Shown here: positions 15,217 to 23,217 of the stretch, one piece after another
How positions within the stretch are numbered: position 1 is the stretch's first letter
Layout: each line of letters begins with the position of its first letter
Source of the DNA: Candidatus Kaiserbacteria bacterium GW2011_GWA2_52_12
GTDB taxonomy: Bacteria; Patescibacteriota; Minisyncoccia; Phycocordibacterales; UBA2100
NCBI GenBank assembly: GCA_001004345.1
Contig: LCQW01000004.1
Coordinates: 1 to 37,527, forward strand
DNA: 37,527 nt
Reading direction: 5' to 3'
The notes under the pieces: model-generated
The model's database searches: none
Seen by the model: the letters and a program-made list of their open reading frames with translations, nothing else
Told to the model about the DNA's origin: nothing
Made by a program: the position numbers and the translations under genes

Positions 15217-15927
15217 TCAGGCACTTCGACTGGGTGTGTCCGAATTGAAAAACGCCCGGTCTTTCGGGAAAAGCCATTCGGCGATCTTGTAAACCCCGAA
15301 AGTGATGAAAAAAGCGGATGCAACATCAATCGAGTAATGCAAATGTCCGAGAAGAACGATAATGCCAAAGTATGCCGACCAGAGGAGAAAGATGACGCGA
15401 GCCCGCTTCTCCTTCCAGAATATCAGCGCCAGAAGGAATGGCAGACCGGTATGGCCGGAAAAAAACAAATCTTTTCCGACGAAAAATCTATTCACCGTCG
15501 CCCCCAGATCGAACGCGTTTGGATTCGCGAGCGGAAATGGTCCGAGGTGCGTGAGTGAAATGAATCCCGCCCGGGTGAAGTAGAAAAGCGCGACGCTGTG
15601 GAGTGCGAACGGAATACACCGAGGGTTCACAAGAAGGAGCGGTACAACAAATGCAAGAAAAAACGCCGTACCATATACGAACAAACCGTCCACATCGAAT
15701 ACCGGCGTATTTGAGAGCACAATATCCGTGACCGGATTACTCGCGCGATCGGTCGCATACCCGATGGCATAAAAAACGACGATGAGGCTCGCCGTAAAGG
15801 TGAGCGCGGAGAGCACGAGTGATACCCGAAATTCCCGGTCGGACCAACACTGTCGATACCGCCCTGCAAGTACGCGACAGAGATGCAAAAAACGAGAGGA
15901 CTTTGTAGCTGTGCCCACAATACTCAT
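15217..15927 (-). CDS. PAP2-related (sphingomyelin-synthase-like) membrane protein
   Basis: A 236-residue protein with about six membrane helices. The C-terminal half carries FFSGHTGLPFLLALIFW and LLGHLHYSIDVASAFFITFG, matching the two histidine motifs (SGHT and H-x3-D in HYSIDV) of the PAP2_C/sphingomyelin synthase-related phosphotransferase family. That family acts on lipid phosphates or phospho-head groups in the membrane; the actual substrate is unknown. It lies beside glycosyltransferases and a DedA protein, which fits an envelope role. Confidence 0.7.
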   Translation of the reverse strand: MSIVGTATKSSRFLHLCRVLAGRYRQCWSDREFRVSLVLSALTFTASLIVVFYAIGYATDRASNPVTDIVLSNTPVFDVDGLFVYGTAFFLAFVVPLLLVNPRCIPFALHSVALFYFTRAGFISLTHLGPFPLANPNAFDLGATVNRFFVGKDLFFSGHTGLPFLLALIFWKEKRARVIFLLWSAYFGIIVLLGHLHYSIDVASAFFITFGVYKIAEWLFPKDRAFFNSDTPSRSA

Positions 15928-15972
15928 AGAGGAAAAGTGTAAGGATCATAGTACCATGTATGCACATCTCCT

Positions 15973-16491
15973 ATGAAGCGAATATCTCCCTCACAAAAGT
16001 CGCTCATCGCCTGTCTGCTTTTTATTGTTTTCGGGCTCGTTGGCTGGTTTTTGAGTACATCAAACACAATGCATTCACTTCCCCTCCTTCTCTACTATGC
16101 CGTCTTGGTATTCAATACGTTTTTCTCAATACGGGCATTTTCCGCGATAACACCGCGAAACTCCGCACAAACGGCGTTTGACATGGTGCTCGTGGGCATC
16201 TATTGCGCACTTGCGTTCTCGTTTGCCTCAACGGTGTACTTCGCTCTTTTTTCCGCACTGCTCTTTTTAGTTGCGGTCGCAAAGTACGTGCATCTTAGAA
16301 AGCTCATCGCCTCATCGACGCTCCTAGAACGAAAAATAAGGATCGATGTTCTTGGCGCGCTGCTTTCTGTTGCCACACTCTGTATCGCCGTTGCTGGTTG
16401 GCCGCTCGGCGCCGCGTGGATCCTCTGCATCGTGTTCGCACTTGCGAGTGTGTACTTGCTCCTCATCAATCCGATGTATCGCGTCGATTAA
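15973..16491 (+). CDS. Multi-pass membrane protein of unknown function
   Basis: A 172-residue, very hydrophobic protein with about five membrane helices separated by short basic loops (for example KYVHLRKLIASSTLLERKIR). No catalytic motif or known family is evident to me. It is divergent from the PAP2-like gene and convergent with the GT4 gene, whose 3' end it overlaps by 26 nt. Confidence 0.6.
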   Translation: MKRISPSQKSLIACLLFIVFGLVGWFLSTSNTMHSLPLLLYYAVLVFNTFFSIRAFSAITPRNSAQTAFDMVLVGIYCALAFSFASTVYFALFSALLFLVAVAKYVHLRKLIASSTLLERKIRIDVLGALLSVATLCIAVAGWPLGAAWILCIVFALASVYLLLINPMYRVD

Positions 16492-17500
16492 TGGAATCAT
16501 GGATGGACAGGAACGTCGCCGCGGACGTACTCCACTTGAATTGTTGCACCGAGGTGCGGCAATCGTCGGGTGAGAGGGTGAGGCATTGCTTCGCAGCACG
16601 TGAAAGATCTTCGTCGAGATAGCCATTTACTCCGCTCCTGACTATTTCACGCGGCCCTGTTACGTCGTGTGCCGCCACGGGAATGCCGAGCACGAGCGCT
16701 TCAACCATCACGAGCCCGAATGTCTCGGTACGCGATGGCATGACGAGCACATCGGCGCAGGAGCACCACGCGACAAGCACATCGCCTTTTTGATATCCGA
16801 CAAATCTTACCTTCGGAAACCGTGTCTCGATCTTTTTCCGATCAGGACCATCGCCCACTACGAGCTTGGTGCCCGGCAGATCAAGCGAAAGGAATTCCTC
16901 AATATTTTTTTCCGATGAAATCCTTCCTAGAAACATAAAAACGGGTTTTACGAGCTCGGCAGGACATGTGCCGCGCTCGAAAAAAATATCACTGACACCG
17001 AGAGGCCAAATTGCCACCCGCCGGAGGCCGAATTCGCACATCTCATCATGCATCGCTTTCGTTGTGACGAGCGTCACGATAGCTGCATTATGAAAACGGA
17101 CCATGAGATTGCGCACGAGCCGTCCGAAAAAACGTCCGAGCCACGCTTCCGCATAGAGGTGGAGCTGTCCGTGTACGGCGGTTGTAAATGGTACGCCGAG
17201 GCGACGACATACGCTGCGCGCATACCAACCCAAAGGGCCTTCGGTCACAATGTGGACAATGTCGTAGTTCCCCTCTTTGATGACCTCCCGTACGCCGCCG
17301 CGCGCAAAAATAGCAAGGCGGACACCTTCGTAGAGCGGAAAGGGTACCGTAAAAAATCGACTCGGTTCAAGCACGTCGACGACGCATCCCTGCCTCTCGA
17401 GTTCCTTTTTTAAATTAACGATGACCGTAAAAATACCGTATGGCTGCAAAGACCACAAATCGGTGACGAGGAGAATGCGGTTGATGGGGCGATGATTCAT
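16466..17500 (-). CDS. GT4-family glycosyltransferase
   Basis: A 344-residue GT-B fold enzyme that would transfer a sugar from a nucleotide-sugar donor in envelope glycan or glycolipid synthesis. The N-terminal acceptor domain has YGIFTVIVNLKKELERQG and HIVTEGPLGWYAR; the C-terminal donor domain has FLGRISSEKNIEEFLSL, the GDGPDRKKIE turn and the family signature PSRTETFGLVMVEALVLGIP (E-x7-E). The pattern resembles GDP-mannose-dependent alpha-mannosyltransferases, but donor and acceptor cannot be assigned. It is divergent from the DedA gene across a 55-nt promoter region. Confidence 0.88.
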   Translation of the reverse strand: MNHRPINRILLVTDLWSLQPYGIFTVIVNLKKELERQGCVVDVLEPSRFFTVPFPLYEGVRLAIFARGGVREVIKEGNYDIVHIVTEGPLGWYARSVCRRLGVPFTTAVHGQLHLYAEAWLGRFFGRLVRNLMVRFHNAAIVTLVTTKAMHDEMCEFGLRRVAIWPLGVSDIFFERGTCPAELVKPVFMFLGRISSEKNIEEFLSLDLPGTKLVVGDGPDRKKIETRFPKVRFVGYQKGDVLVAWCSCADVLVMPSRTETFGLVMVEALVLGIPVAAHDVTGPREIVRSGVNGYLDEDLSRAAKQCLTLSPDDCRTSVQQFKWSTSAATFLSIHDSINRRDTSD

Positions 17501-17541
17501 ATCAACTTCGAGTAATTACTACTATAGTATACACATTCTGG

Positions 17542-17547
17542 TATTCT
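17542..17547 (+). promoter_or_regulatory. -10 box of a leaderless transcript (DedA gene)
   Basis: TATTCT lies 8 nt before the DedA ATG at 17556, with no ribosome binding site between. The predicted transcript would start at or within about 2 nt of the ATG. A second -10-like TATAGT on the minus strand in the same gap could serve the divergent glycosyltransferase. Confidence 0.4.
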
Positions 17548-17555
17548 TAATCGAT

Positions 17556-18149
17556 ATGCCCATGAGCTTCTTTGGCGACCTTGTGCTCCAGTACTCTTAC
17601 GCGGCCCTCATTCCTGCCTCTTTTGTACTGCAACCAGCAACCGCGCTTCTCGCCGGCGTGTTTGTGAGACTTGGATACTTTGTATTTCCGGTTGCGTATG
17701 CCTTTATCGTAGCGGGCGCACTGATCGGTGATGTCATCTGGTACTGGATCGGCTATCACTATGGAGAGCGATTCGTACATCGTTTTGGAAAACATTTCGG
17801 GATCACCGACGAGCAGATCGTACAAACAAAAAAGATATTCCATAAACACCAGGGCAGGATCCTTTTTATTTCGAAAATAACGAACGGGCTCGGGTTTGCG
17901 ATCGTCACGCTCTTTACTGCCGGCCTCTCGCGCGTGCCATTCTCCCGCTATATCGTATTCAATATCTTAGGTGAGGCCGCGTGGACAGGATCTCTCATGC
18001 TCATCGGCCTTTTCTTCAGCCACCTCTACATAGAGGTCGGGAGTGTCATTGAAAAAATTTCTATCGTCGCAATGTTCGTGCTTGGTGTACTCATTTTCAT
18101 TGGCCTGGTGCGCCTGATACGGTCTCGTTTTATTGGTGAAAATGTATAG
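17556..18149 (+). CDS. DedA/VTT-family membrane protein
   Basis: A 197-residue protein with about five membrane helices, of the DedA (SNARE-associated/VTT) family involved in lipid flipping and membrane homeostasis, including undecaprenyl phosphate recycling in some members. Features are GALIGDVIWYWIGYHYGERF, an F-x3-G (HKHQGRILFISKITNGLG) helix with the family's conserved basic residues, and GLSRVPFSRYIVFNILGEAA. Its stop overlaps the possible start region of the following glycosyltransferase, so the two form an operon. Confidence 0.85.
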   Translation: MPMSFFGDLVLQYSYAALIPASFVLQPATALLAGVFVRLGYFVFPVAYAFIVAGALIGDVIWYWIGYHYGERFVHRFGKHFGITDEQIVQTKKIFHKHQGRILFISKITNGLGFAIVTLFTAGLSRVPFSRYIVFNILGEAAWTGSLMLIGLFFSHLYIEVGSVIEKISIVAMFVLGVLIFIGLVRLIRSRFIGENV

Positions 18150-18150
18150 T

Positions 18151-18960
18151 ATGAAAATCTCCTTTACCATTCCCGCGCACAATGAAGAGGCGCATATCGG
18201 CATGTGTATTCAGTCGATCAAAAATGAACTCGCGCGACATCCTGTCGATGCGGAGATCATTGTCGCCAACAATGCTTCTACCGACCGCACGGGAGCCGTC
18301 GCGTCGTCGTTTCCCGGCGTCCGCGTCATCGACGAACCACAAAAGGGTGTCCGGTACGCCAGGCAAGCCGGATATCTAGCGGCAAAAGGAGAGCTCGTCG
18401 CCTGTATTGACGCCGACAACATGCTCACCGCCCACTGGCTCGACGTCGTCCTCGAAGAATTTTCTCGAAATCCGCATGTCATTGCACTCTCCGGCCCCTA
18501 TCGTTTCTACGACCTTCCCCTTTCGGGGCGCGTCCTCACACGCTCACTCGAATATCTTCTGTATGTGTTTTACTTCTACACTCACTTTATTCGCGGCAGA
18601 GACGGCATGGAGTGTGGCGGTAATTTCATCATCAAACGATGGGCCCTCGAGAAGATCGGTGGATTCGACACATCGGTCGAATTTGCCGCAGACGACGTGT
18701 ATACGCTCCGCGAACTCGAGCGTGTGGGTGTTGTGAAGTGGAGCTGGCGATTACCTGTGTATGCCTCCGGTAGGCGCTTTGCAAAAATCGGCATTATCCG
18801 CACCTGCATCCGCTGGGTCCGGAATTATTTTTCGGTACTCCGCTCCGGAAAGGCCGTCGCAAAAGAATACTCGGACATCCGCACGCCTGCATATCAATTA
18901 CAGCCCATCCCCCTCGAAGATGGGGGCGATGGCGCTACAAAGAGTGAGTCTACGCAGTAG
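18151..18960 (+). CDS. GT2-family glycosyltransferase
   Basis: A 269-residue GT-A enzyme. The N-terminus MKISFTIPAHNEEAHIG, the NNASTDRTG nucleotide-binding segment, the metal-binding CIDADNM (DxD) and the acceptor-site region (FDTSVEFAADDVYTLRELER) are standard for family 2. One or two hydrophobic helices near residues 120-145 suggest membrane association. The ATG at 18151 gives the canonical N-terminus; the ATG at 18142, overlapping the DedA stop, is an alternative. It is probably cotranscribed with DedA in an envelope polysaccharide or lipid pathway. Confidence 0.88.
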   Translation: MKISFTIPAHNEEAHIGMCIQSIKNELARHPVDAEIIVANNASTDRTGAVASSFPGVRVIDEPQKGVRYARQAGYLAAKGELVACIDADNMLTAHWLDVVLEEFSRNPHVIALSGPYRFYDLPLSGRVLTRSLEYLLYVFYFYTHFIRGRDGMECGGNFIIKRWALEKIGGFDTSVEFAADDVYTLRELERVGVVKWSWRLPVYASGRRFAKIGIIRTCIRWVRNYFSVLRSGKAVAKEYSDIRTPAYQLQPIPLEDGGDGATKSESTQ

Positions 18961-18965
18961 CAAAC

Positions 18966-19307
18966 CTATAGTAAGTATTTCTCAAAGACGAGAACTCCCC
19001 GCTTGATAGCAATAAAGATGTAGGCCCAGAGGAGCGGGAGCCACACGGGCATGACGCCAAGGAGGGTACGCCGCTCAAACACTTCGACGCCGGTCATGAG
19101 AAAAAAATATTCTGCGATGAGGAGCATGATGAATCCGAAAATAAGAAAAATAAATTCCTTGCGCGTATAGCGGATCGCAGAGACGGCAATGATAAGCAGA
19201 TAGATGCCCGCGAGCACATAATCATTCTGCACGTACGGAATGAGCGCGATCATAAAAAAGACCGGCAATGCAATAACTATCACCCGTGCGGCTATCAGCG
19301 TCGGCAT
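18966..19307 (-). CDS. Small four-helix membrane protein of unknown function
   Basis: A 113-residue protein with about four hydrophobic helices, ending with basic residues (AIKRGVLVFEKYLL). I start it at the ATG at 19307; upstream codons to 19361 do not look protein-coding. No known family is evident. It is convergent with the GT2 gene. Confidence 0.55.
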   Translation of the reverse strand: MPTLIAARVIVIALPVFFMIALIPYVQNDYVLAGIYLLIIAVSAIRYTRKEFIFLIFGFIMLLIAEYFFLMTGVEVFERRTLLGVMPVWLPLLWAYIFIAIKRGVLVFEKYLL

Positions 19308-19617
19308 CACATCAGTATATCTGTGTGTGAGACGCACGGCTATCCACAATCGACACAACAACAGCGATCAGTTTGCGGCTCTGCTTGGTACGCTATTGCG
19401 CTCCTAATGGCTAAAAATATGGATTTTTGCATGATCGGAAGTTCCAATTATCATGTCCACACTTTTTTAACTTCTTGCTATCCTCATCATGGTAAGCTAA
19501 TATGTGTGCTCGCCTCTTTCTTGCGGGACGGAAAAGTTCATTGTGTTGTGGGGCTAAATGCAGGAAGGCTCTACTGCGGAGTGCAATCGGATCTGGGAAA
19601 CCAGAAAACCGAGAGCA
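19308..19617. other. Gene-free stretch with an inverted repeat reaching the nuclease-like gene
   Basis: No convincing gene is present. A 10-bp inverted repeat (TGTGTTGTGG at 19543-19552 and CCACAACACA at 19648-19657) brackets about 95 nt and includes the last codons of the neighbouring nuclease-like gene. It may form a structured 3' end. Confidence 0.4.
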
Positions 19618-20079
19618 TTACGATGGGGGGTTAGCCGTACCCCAGCTCCACAACACAGTGAAGTTTTTGAGATATTTTTCTCCTGTAGCCGATGATGAAA
19701 CGACATTGATCGTACCATCTTGCTCAACCTCCAAAGAGATAAAATAGGGCTGTCCATTGATTGTTTTTACAAAAAGAAAGTCTCCGCGCTTACTTTCCAT
19801 ATCTTTACGTACCTCATCAGGAAACCTGATGATTTTTGTCAGCGAACTCATGATAGTAAGGAAATCCGCCGGGCTTTGCTTGTCGAAAATGTGCCTGTCG
19901 TAGATGTGTTTTAAAGATTTTGTACTTAGAAAAACCTCCCTTTCATTACAAATACGGTGTACGGACAGTACGTTTCGAATACTTGGCTTAATCTTGCACA
20001 GCACATCACGAGCCAACATGATCGTTTGTTTCTGTGCCGTGCCTTTTATATGTGAGTTGTAGTATAGAAATTGAAGCAT
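19618..20079 (-). CDS. BECR/PBECR-like nuclease-domain protein (tentative)
   Basis: A 153-residue soluble protein. The C-terminal ~100 residues (STKSLKHIYDRHIFDKQSPA, then GDFLFVKTINGQPYFISLEV and WSWGTANPP) resemble small Barnase/EndoU/ColicinE5/RelE-type (PBECR-like) nuclease domains carried by phage and mobile elements: a helix with a conserved H near its end followed by paired beta strands. This is recognition by pattern only and could be wrong. The gene lies about 60 nt from the 3' end of tRNA-His, and the first ~20 codons look weaker, so the start may be further inside (ATG of MLARDV). No partner antitoxin or immunity gene is seen next to it. Confidence 0.4.
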   Translation of the reverse strand: MLQFLYYNSHIKGTAQKQTIMLARDVLCKIKPSIRNVLSVHRICNEREVFLSTKSLKHIYDRHIFDKQSPADFLTIMSSLTKIIRFPDEVRKDMESKRGDFLFVKTINGQPYFISLEVEQDGTINVVSSSATGEKYLKNFTVLWSWGTANPPS

Positions 20080-20141
20080 GCACCATTTTCACACAGTCAT
20101 TGCGCTTCGTCTAACGGACACCCATACCATACCTAGTTTTG

Positions 20142-20214
20142 GGCGGCCGCAGGGAATCGAACCCTGATCGAGAGCTCCACAAGCTCCAGTGTTAACCGTT
20201 ACACCACGGTCGCC
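20142..20214 (-). tRNA. tRNA-His (GTG anticodon)
   Basis: The minus strand folds as a cloverleaf: D arm GTGT/ACAC, anticodon stem GGAGC/GCTCT around loop TTGTGGA (anticodon GTG), and T arm CAGGG-TTCGATT-CCCTG. G at -1 (20214) pairs with C73 (20142), the hallmark of tRNA-His. The acceptor stem has one A4-C69 mismatch. CCA is not encoded. Confidence 0.92.
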
Positions 20215-20253
20215 ATCAAACACCTTGATTTATAGCAGAAAATCACTAAAAAA

Positions 20254-21372
20254 TCACTGTTGTGTCTCAATTAAGTTTATGGGGGTGGGCACATCTTCGA
20301 TGCGGAACGAGATTTGTCCGATGATCTGACCGTACTGCGTAATGACATTGACGCGCCAATCCCCACGAGAAGCGTCCTGCTTGACCGAGTATCCGCGGTA
20401 GCCGCCGTCTCGTCCGCCTTGAATGGGAAAGGAGAACGTGCTCTTCGTCTGCCATTTTTTTGTGATGTCGTCATATTTCTGCCACTGGTGAAAGACGGTG
20501 GTCGAGAGTCCGGATGGCGCGAAAACCGCGCTCCATACATACACGGGCTCTCCGGGAGCGCCTGCCTGCGCAGCCAGGCGATGATAGACCATGCTGTATC
20601 GCAAATAGGATTGGTACCACGGCACCGGCTCGCTCTGGAGCACGTACGTGTCTCCCGTGCGTTTTACCGAGTGGTACACACCCGCGTCTTTGAGCGCGAG
20701 CGGAAGCGGCGGTATCACGTTGGTGAAATACAGGATATTGAATACGACGAAAATGACAGCGATGGCGCGGGATGTTTTTGTGCGTTCCCGCCGCACGACA
20801 TCGGGGACCAATTTTGAAAGTATCAGTATGAACAGCGCGATGGCGGTCAGGCTCGCGGCCCCGCTCACGGCGAACATCCATGGACCGATCTGATGGAACA
20901 CGACGGGCAGGAAAAAAATATAGAACGAGAACAGCGCGCCAAAGTACACACTCATTTGAAATGAAAAATTGCGGTAGAACCGGACGAATCTCTCATTGCC
21001 TATCAATAAGCCTGCAAGGAGGACGACGAATATCCAACTGAATGCATACGCTGCACTCCGGCTGTACAGACTCAAGTAACCACTAAATAGTCCGCCGAAG
21101 GCAAATTGCGCTACGACTGGTATGAGCGGCAATATTTTTAGGAACAGCGGATGGCGGAGACGGCCGCTTTCTATCAGATTCAGAAGAACGATGCAGATCG
21201 CCGCGACCGTGAGATAGAAAAACAAGAGCGCGTTGCTCGTCCACACGTCGACGCGGCGCAACAATATCAGATTGTCGGCGATGAATCCGGCAATGAGGGA
21301 CAGCGGTGAAATATACCGCATGTACCATTCGGCAAGCTCTTCGACACTTTTTGGTATTAACCTGCGGATCAT
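20254..21372 (-). CDS. DUF2914-domain multi-pass membrane protein
   Basis: A 372-residue protein: about seven or eight membrane helices in residues 1-240, then an extracytoplasmic beta-rich C-terminal domain matching DUF2914 (VYVWSAVFAPSGLSTTVFHQ, WQTKSTFSFPIQGGRDGGYR, WRVNVITQYGQIIGQISFRI). The role of the domain is not known. The ATG overlaps the stop of the upstream adenosyltransferase gene by 4 nt (ATGA), so the two are translationally coupled. Confidence 0.82.
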   Translation of the reverse strand: MIRRLIPKSVEELAEWYMRYISPLSLIAGFIADNLILLRRVDVWTSNALLFFYLTVAAICIVLLNLIESGRLRHPLFLKILPLIPVVAQFAFGGLFSGYLSLYSRSAAYAFSWIFVVLLAGLLIGNERFVRFYRNFSFQMSVYFGALFSFYIFFLPVVFHQIGPWMFAVSGAASLTAIALFILILSKLVPDVVRRERTKTSRAIAVIFVVFNILYFTNVIPPLPLALKDAGVYHSVKRTGDTYVLQSEPVPWYQSYLRYSMVYHRLAAQAGAPGEPVYVWSAVFAPSGLSTTVFHQWQKYDDITKKWQTKSTFSFPIQGGRDGGYRGYSVKQDASRGDWRVNVITQYGQIIGQISFRIEDVPTPINLIETQQ

Positions 21373-21935
21373 ACAATATCGCGGTAAAGTGGCGACGCTT
21401 CAACAATGCCTGCTCGGTGATTGACGAGGCGTGTCAGGGCATAAAAAAATGACGACAGCCGATTGGCATAGGCCCGCGATGATTCACTCATAACGCGTTC
21501 TTCCGATTCGTGCAACACCACCAGTCGCCGCTCGGCCCTGCGGCTTATAGCCCGGGCGATATCGAGCCGCGCGGAGAATTCAGTGCCGCCCGGCACAAGG
21601 AATGTTGTAACGGGGGGCAGCGACTTTTCGATCGACGTGATGAGTGCCGATAATGCCTCGACGCTCGCCTGCGGGACAGATTTTTTCGCCCCCGCAGCTT
21701 CGGCCTGAATGGTAAAAAGAAAATCCTGCACTTCGTGCAGTAATGCTTCAACTAGTCGATCATCGACCAAAAAATCTTTCGGCGCAGCGACCTTACACCA
21801 CCCCACGACCGTATTCAGCTCATCGAGCTGTCCCAAACATTCGAAAATGGGCGACGATTTCGTAACCCGCTGCCCCGAAGGGGTGTCAAACAATTTTGTT
21901 GTCCCGCCATCTCCTTTGCCGGTAAAGAACGACAT
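21369..21935 (-). CDS. PduO-type cob(I)alamin adenosyltransferase
   Basis: A 188-residue enzyme that transfers adenosyl from ATP to cob(I)alamin. The ATP-binding N-terminus FFTGKGDGGTTKLFDTPSGQ, the RAISRRAERRLVVLHESE helix and the YANRLSSFFYALTRLVNHRA C-terminus match the PduO family. The start at 21935 gives the canonical MSFFTGKGD; further upstream codons are not needed. It could belong to adenosylcobalamin salvage, but no cobalamin-dependent enzyme is in the window. A degenerate copy of its 5' third lies at 22900-23088. Confidence 0.9.
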   Translation of the reverse strand: MSFFTGKGDGGTTKLFDTPSGQRVTKSSPIFECLGQLDELNTVVGWCKVAAPKDFLVDDRLVEALLHEVQDFLFTIQAEAAGAKKSVPQASVEALSALITSIEKSLPPVTTFLVPGGTEFSARLDIARAISRRAERRLVVLHESEERVMSESSRAYANRLSSFFYALTRLVNHRAGIVEASPLYRDIV

Positions 21936-21986
21936 CACCCAATGATAGCAGAGGATGAACGTCAACGGTCAGTGGTGTCCGATGTA

Positions 21987-22598
21987 CTAAGCAAATACTT
22001 CTGTAATTTTCATTTTAAAGAGCGGTTTCATATCGTCCTTTGAAATCGATTCCCCTATCCAATCAATGGGCTCGTTTTCAAGGTCGTCGGTAAAAAGAAG
22101 CTGCTCACAAAAAAGACGATCATTGAAAGCGTCGCCGTATTTTTTTTGAGCGTCAGCAATAATGGATGAAAGTGAGATGATGTCGCGCACGAGGATCGCA
22201 TGGAGATCAACATAATCTTTGAGTGACTGACGCCTCCCGAGCGTATACGCTTTCATGGAAGCAATATCCGCAACCGATGCAAGTGGAACAGTCGGCGTTT
22301 TTACTTTCTCATACAAGAGCACGAATGGATAGTGAAGGGCCGTAAGCTTGACGTCATCGACCATGACGGTGAGTTCGTCTCCACTCTGGACAATAGGAAT
22401 GACAGATGCAAATCGTTTCTCTATTTCTGAGCGGAGAGATTTTTTGATCGGCATCGTGGAGAAAAAGTCGAGATCAACCGAGCGACGGTGGCCTATTTGC
22501 AATGCAAGCGAGGTGCCGCCCGCAAGATACATGTTTCCGAGGAAACCGCATTTTTCCCATACGGCCTTCGTTATTGTACTCAAGGCTTCGTCATGCAT
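21987..22598 (-). CDS. AbiEii/AbiGii-family nucleotidyltransferase toxin
   Basis: A 203-residue protein of the AbiEii-like nucleotidyltransferase family, toxins of type IV-like toxin-antitoxin or abortive-infection systems. The signatures are LAGGTSLALQIGHRRSVDLD, with GG-x-S and the D-x-D metal site in SVDLDFF, followed by the family's DDVKLTALHYPFVLLY and the K-D-x2-D segment (RRQSLKDYVDLHAIL). The ATG at 22598 overlaps the partner gene by 8 nt. The module is bracketed by direct repeats of the adenosyltransferase gene start. Confidence 0.82.
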   Translation of the reverse strand: MHDEALSTITKAVWEKCGFLGNMYLAGGTSLALQIGHRRSVDLDFFSTMPIKKSLRSEIEKRFASVIPIVQSGDELTVMVDDVKLTALHYPFVLLYEKVKTPTVPLASVADIASMKAYTLGRRQSLKDYVDLHAILVRDIISLSSIIADAQKKYGDAFNDRLFCEQLLFTDDLENEPIDWIGESISKDDMKPLFKMKITEVFA

Positions 22599-22851
22599 AA
22601 TTCCAATCCGAAAATAGAAACACCGCCTCGACAAGCGGGCGCAATTTTGAGCGAAATGTGGACGCCGGCACCGAAGAAAGTACGTTCCGTATTTCATCAT
22701 CACCGTAAAATGCGCGTATCCACTTCCAGTGAGTAAAGGACCCGTAGAGAAGTGCTTGTGTAATAATTGTCTTTTTCATGCGTGTAGGATCGCACGCGTC
22801 AAGGGAATATGACCATAAAACGGATTTAAAGTATGGGGGGACCTTCCTCAT
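22591..22851 (-). CDS. Small partner of the AbiEii-like toxin (DUF6922-like)
   Basis: An 86-residue protein with the pattern PPYFKSVLWSYSLDACDP, TIITQALLYGSFTHWKWI and VPASTFRSKLRPLVE, resembling the small proteins (DUF6922-like) usually encoded directly upstream of AbiEii-type nucleotidyltransferases; an antitoxin role is inferred from that pairing. Its 3' end overlaps the toxin start by 8 nt. The in-frame ATG two codons upstream (22857) is an alternative start. Confidence 0.6.
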   Translation of the reverse strand: MRKVPPYFKSVLWSYSLDACDPTRMKKTIITQALLYGSFTHWKWIRAFYGDDEIRNVLSSVPASTFRSKLRPLVEAVFLFSDWNYA

Positions 22852-22899
22852 TGTCATTGTGTTTATTTTAGCAAATTATCGCATGGGGCGCATCCGATT

Positions 22900-23088
22900 T
22901 TCTACCAACCGATTACCAGCCAAAAAATCCTTTGGCGCAGCGCCCTTACACCACCCCACGACCGTATTCAGCTCATCGAGCTGTCCCATGCACTAAAAAA
23001 TGGGTGATGACTTCGTCACCCGCTGACCCGAGGGAGTATCGAACAATTTGATTGTCCAACCATCTCCTTTGCCGGTAAAAAAAGTCAT
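22900..23088 (-). pseudogene. Decayed 5' fragment of a second PduO-type adenosyltransferase
   Basis: The minus strand from an ATG at 23088 reads MTFFTGKGDGWTIKLFD, continues through QRVTKSSPIF to a TAG stop (22993-22995), and then resumes MGQLDELNTVVGWCKGAAPK. It is a close copy of the first ~65 codons of the gene at 21369-21935, with a stop codon and no C-terminal two thirds. It is not functional. Confidence 0.85.
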
Positions 23089-23105
23089 CATATACTCTTT
23101 TTTTC

Positions 23106-23165
23106 GAGCTCCTCAACTCGGAAATCCGAAAGCAGGCTTTCGTATTTCACTCGCCCTACGTCGCC
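23106..23165 (+). repeat. Hairpin element, copy A
   Basis: Flanks ACTCGG and CACTCGCCCTACG surround an imperfect 13-bp inverted repeat (23121-23133 with 23136-23148, one mismatch, 2-nt loop). It shares its flanks with copy B at 26521-26575 but has a partly different stem. It interrupts a duplicated start region of the adenosyltransferase gene. Confidence 0.65.
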
Positions 23166-23166
23166 C

Positions 23167-23195
23167 GTAAAGAACGACATCACCCAATGATAGCA
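23167..23195. repeat. 29-bp exact direct repeat of the adenosyltransferase start region
   Basis: Identical to 21922-21950, which spans the start codon and upstream region of the intact adenosyltransferase gene. The two copies lie about 1.2 kb apart and bracket the AbiEii-like toxin pair. Confidence 0.85.
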
Positions 23196-23217
23196 AAAAA
23201 CGGCATATTTTAGTTTT

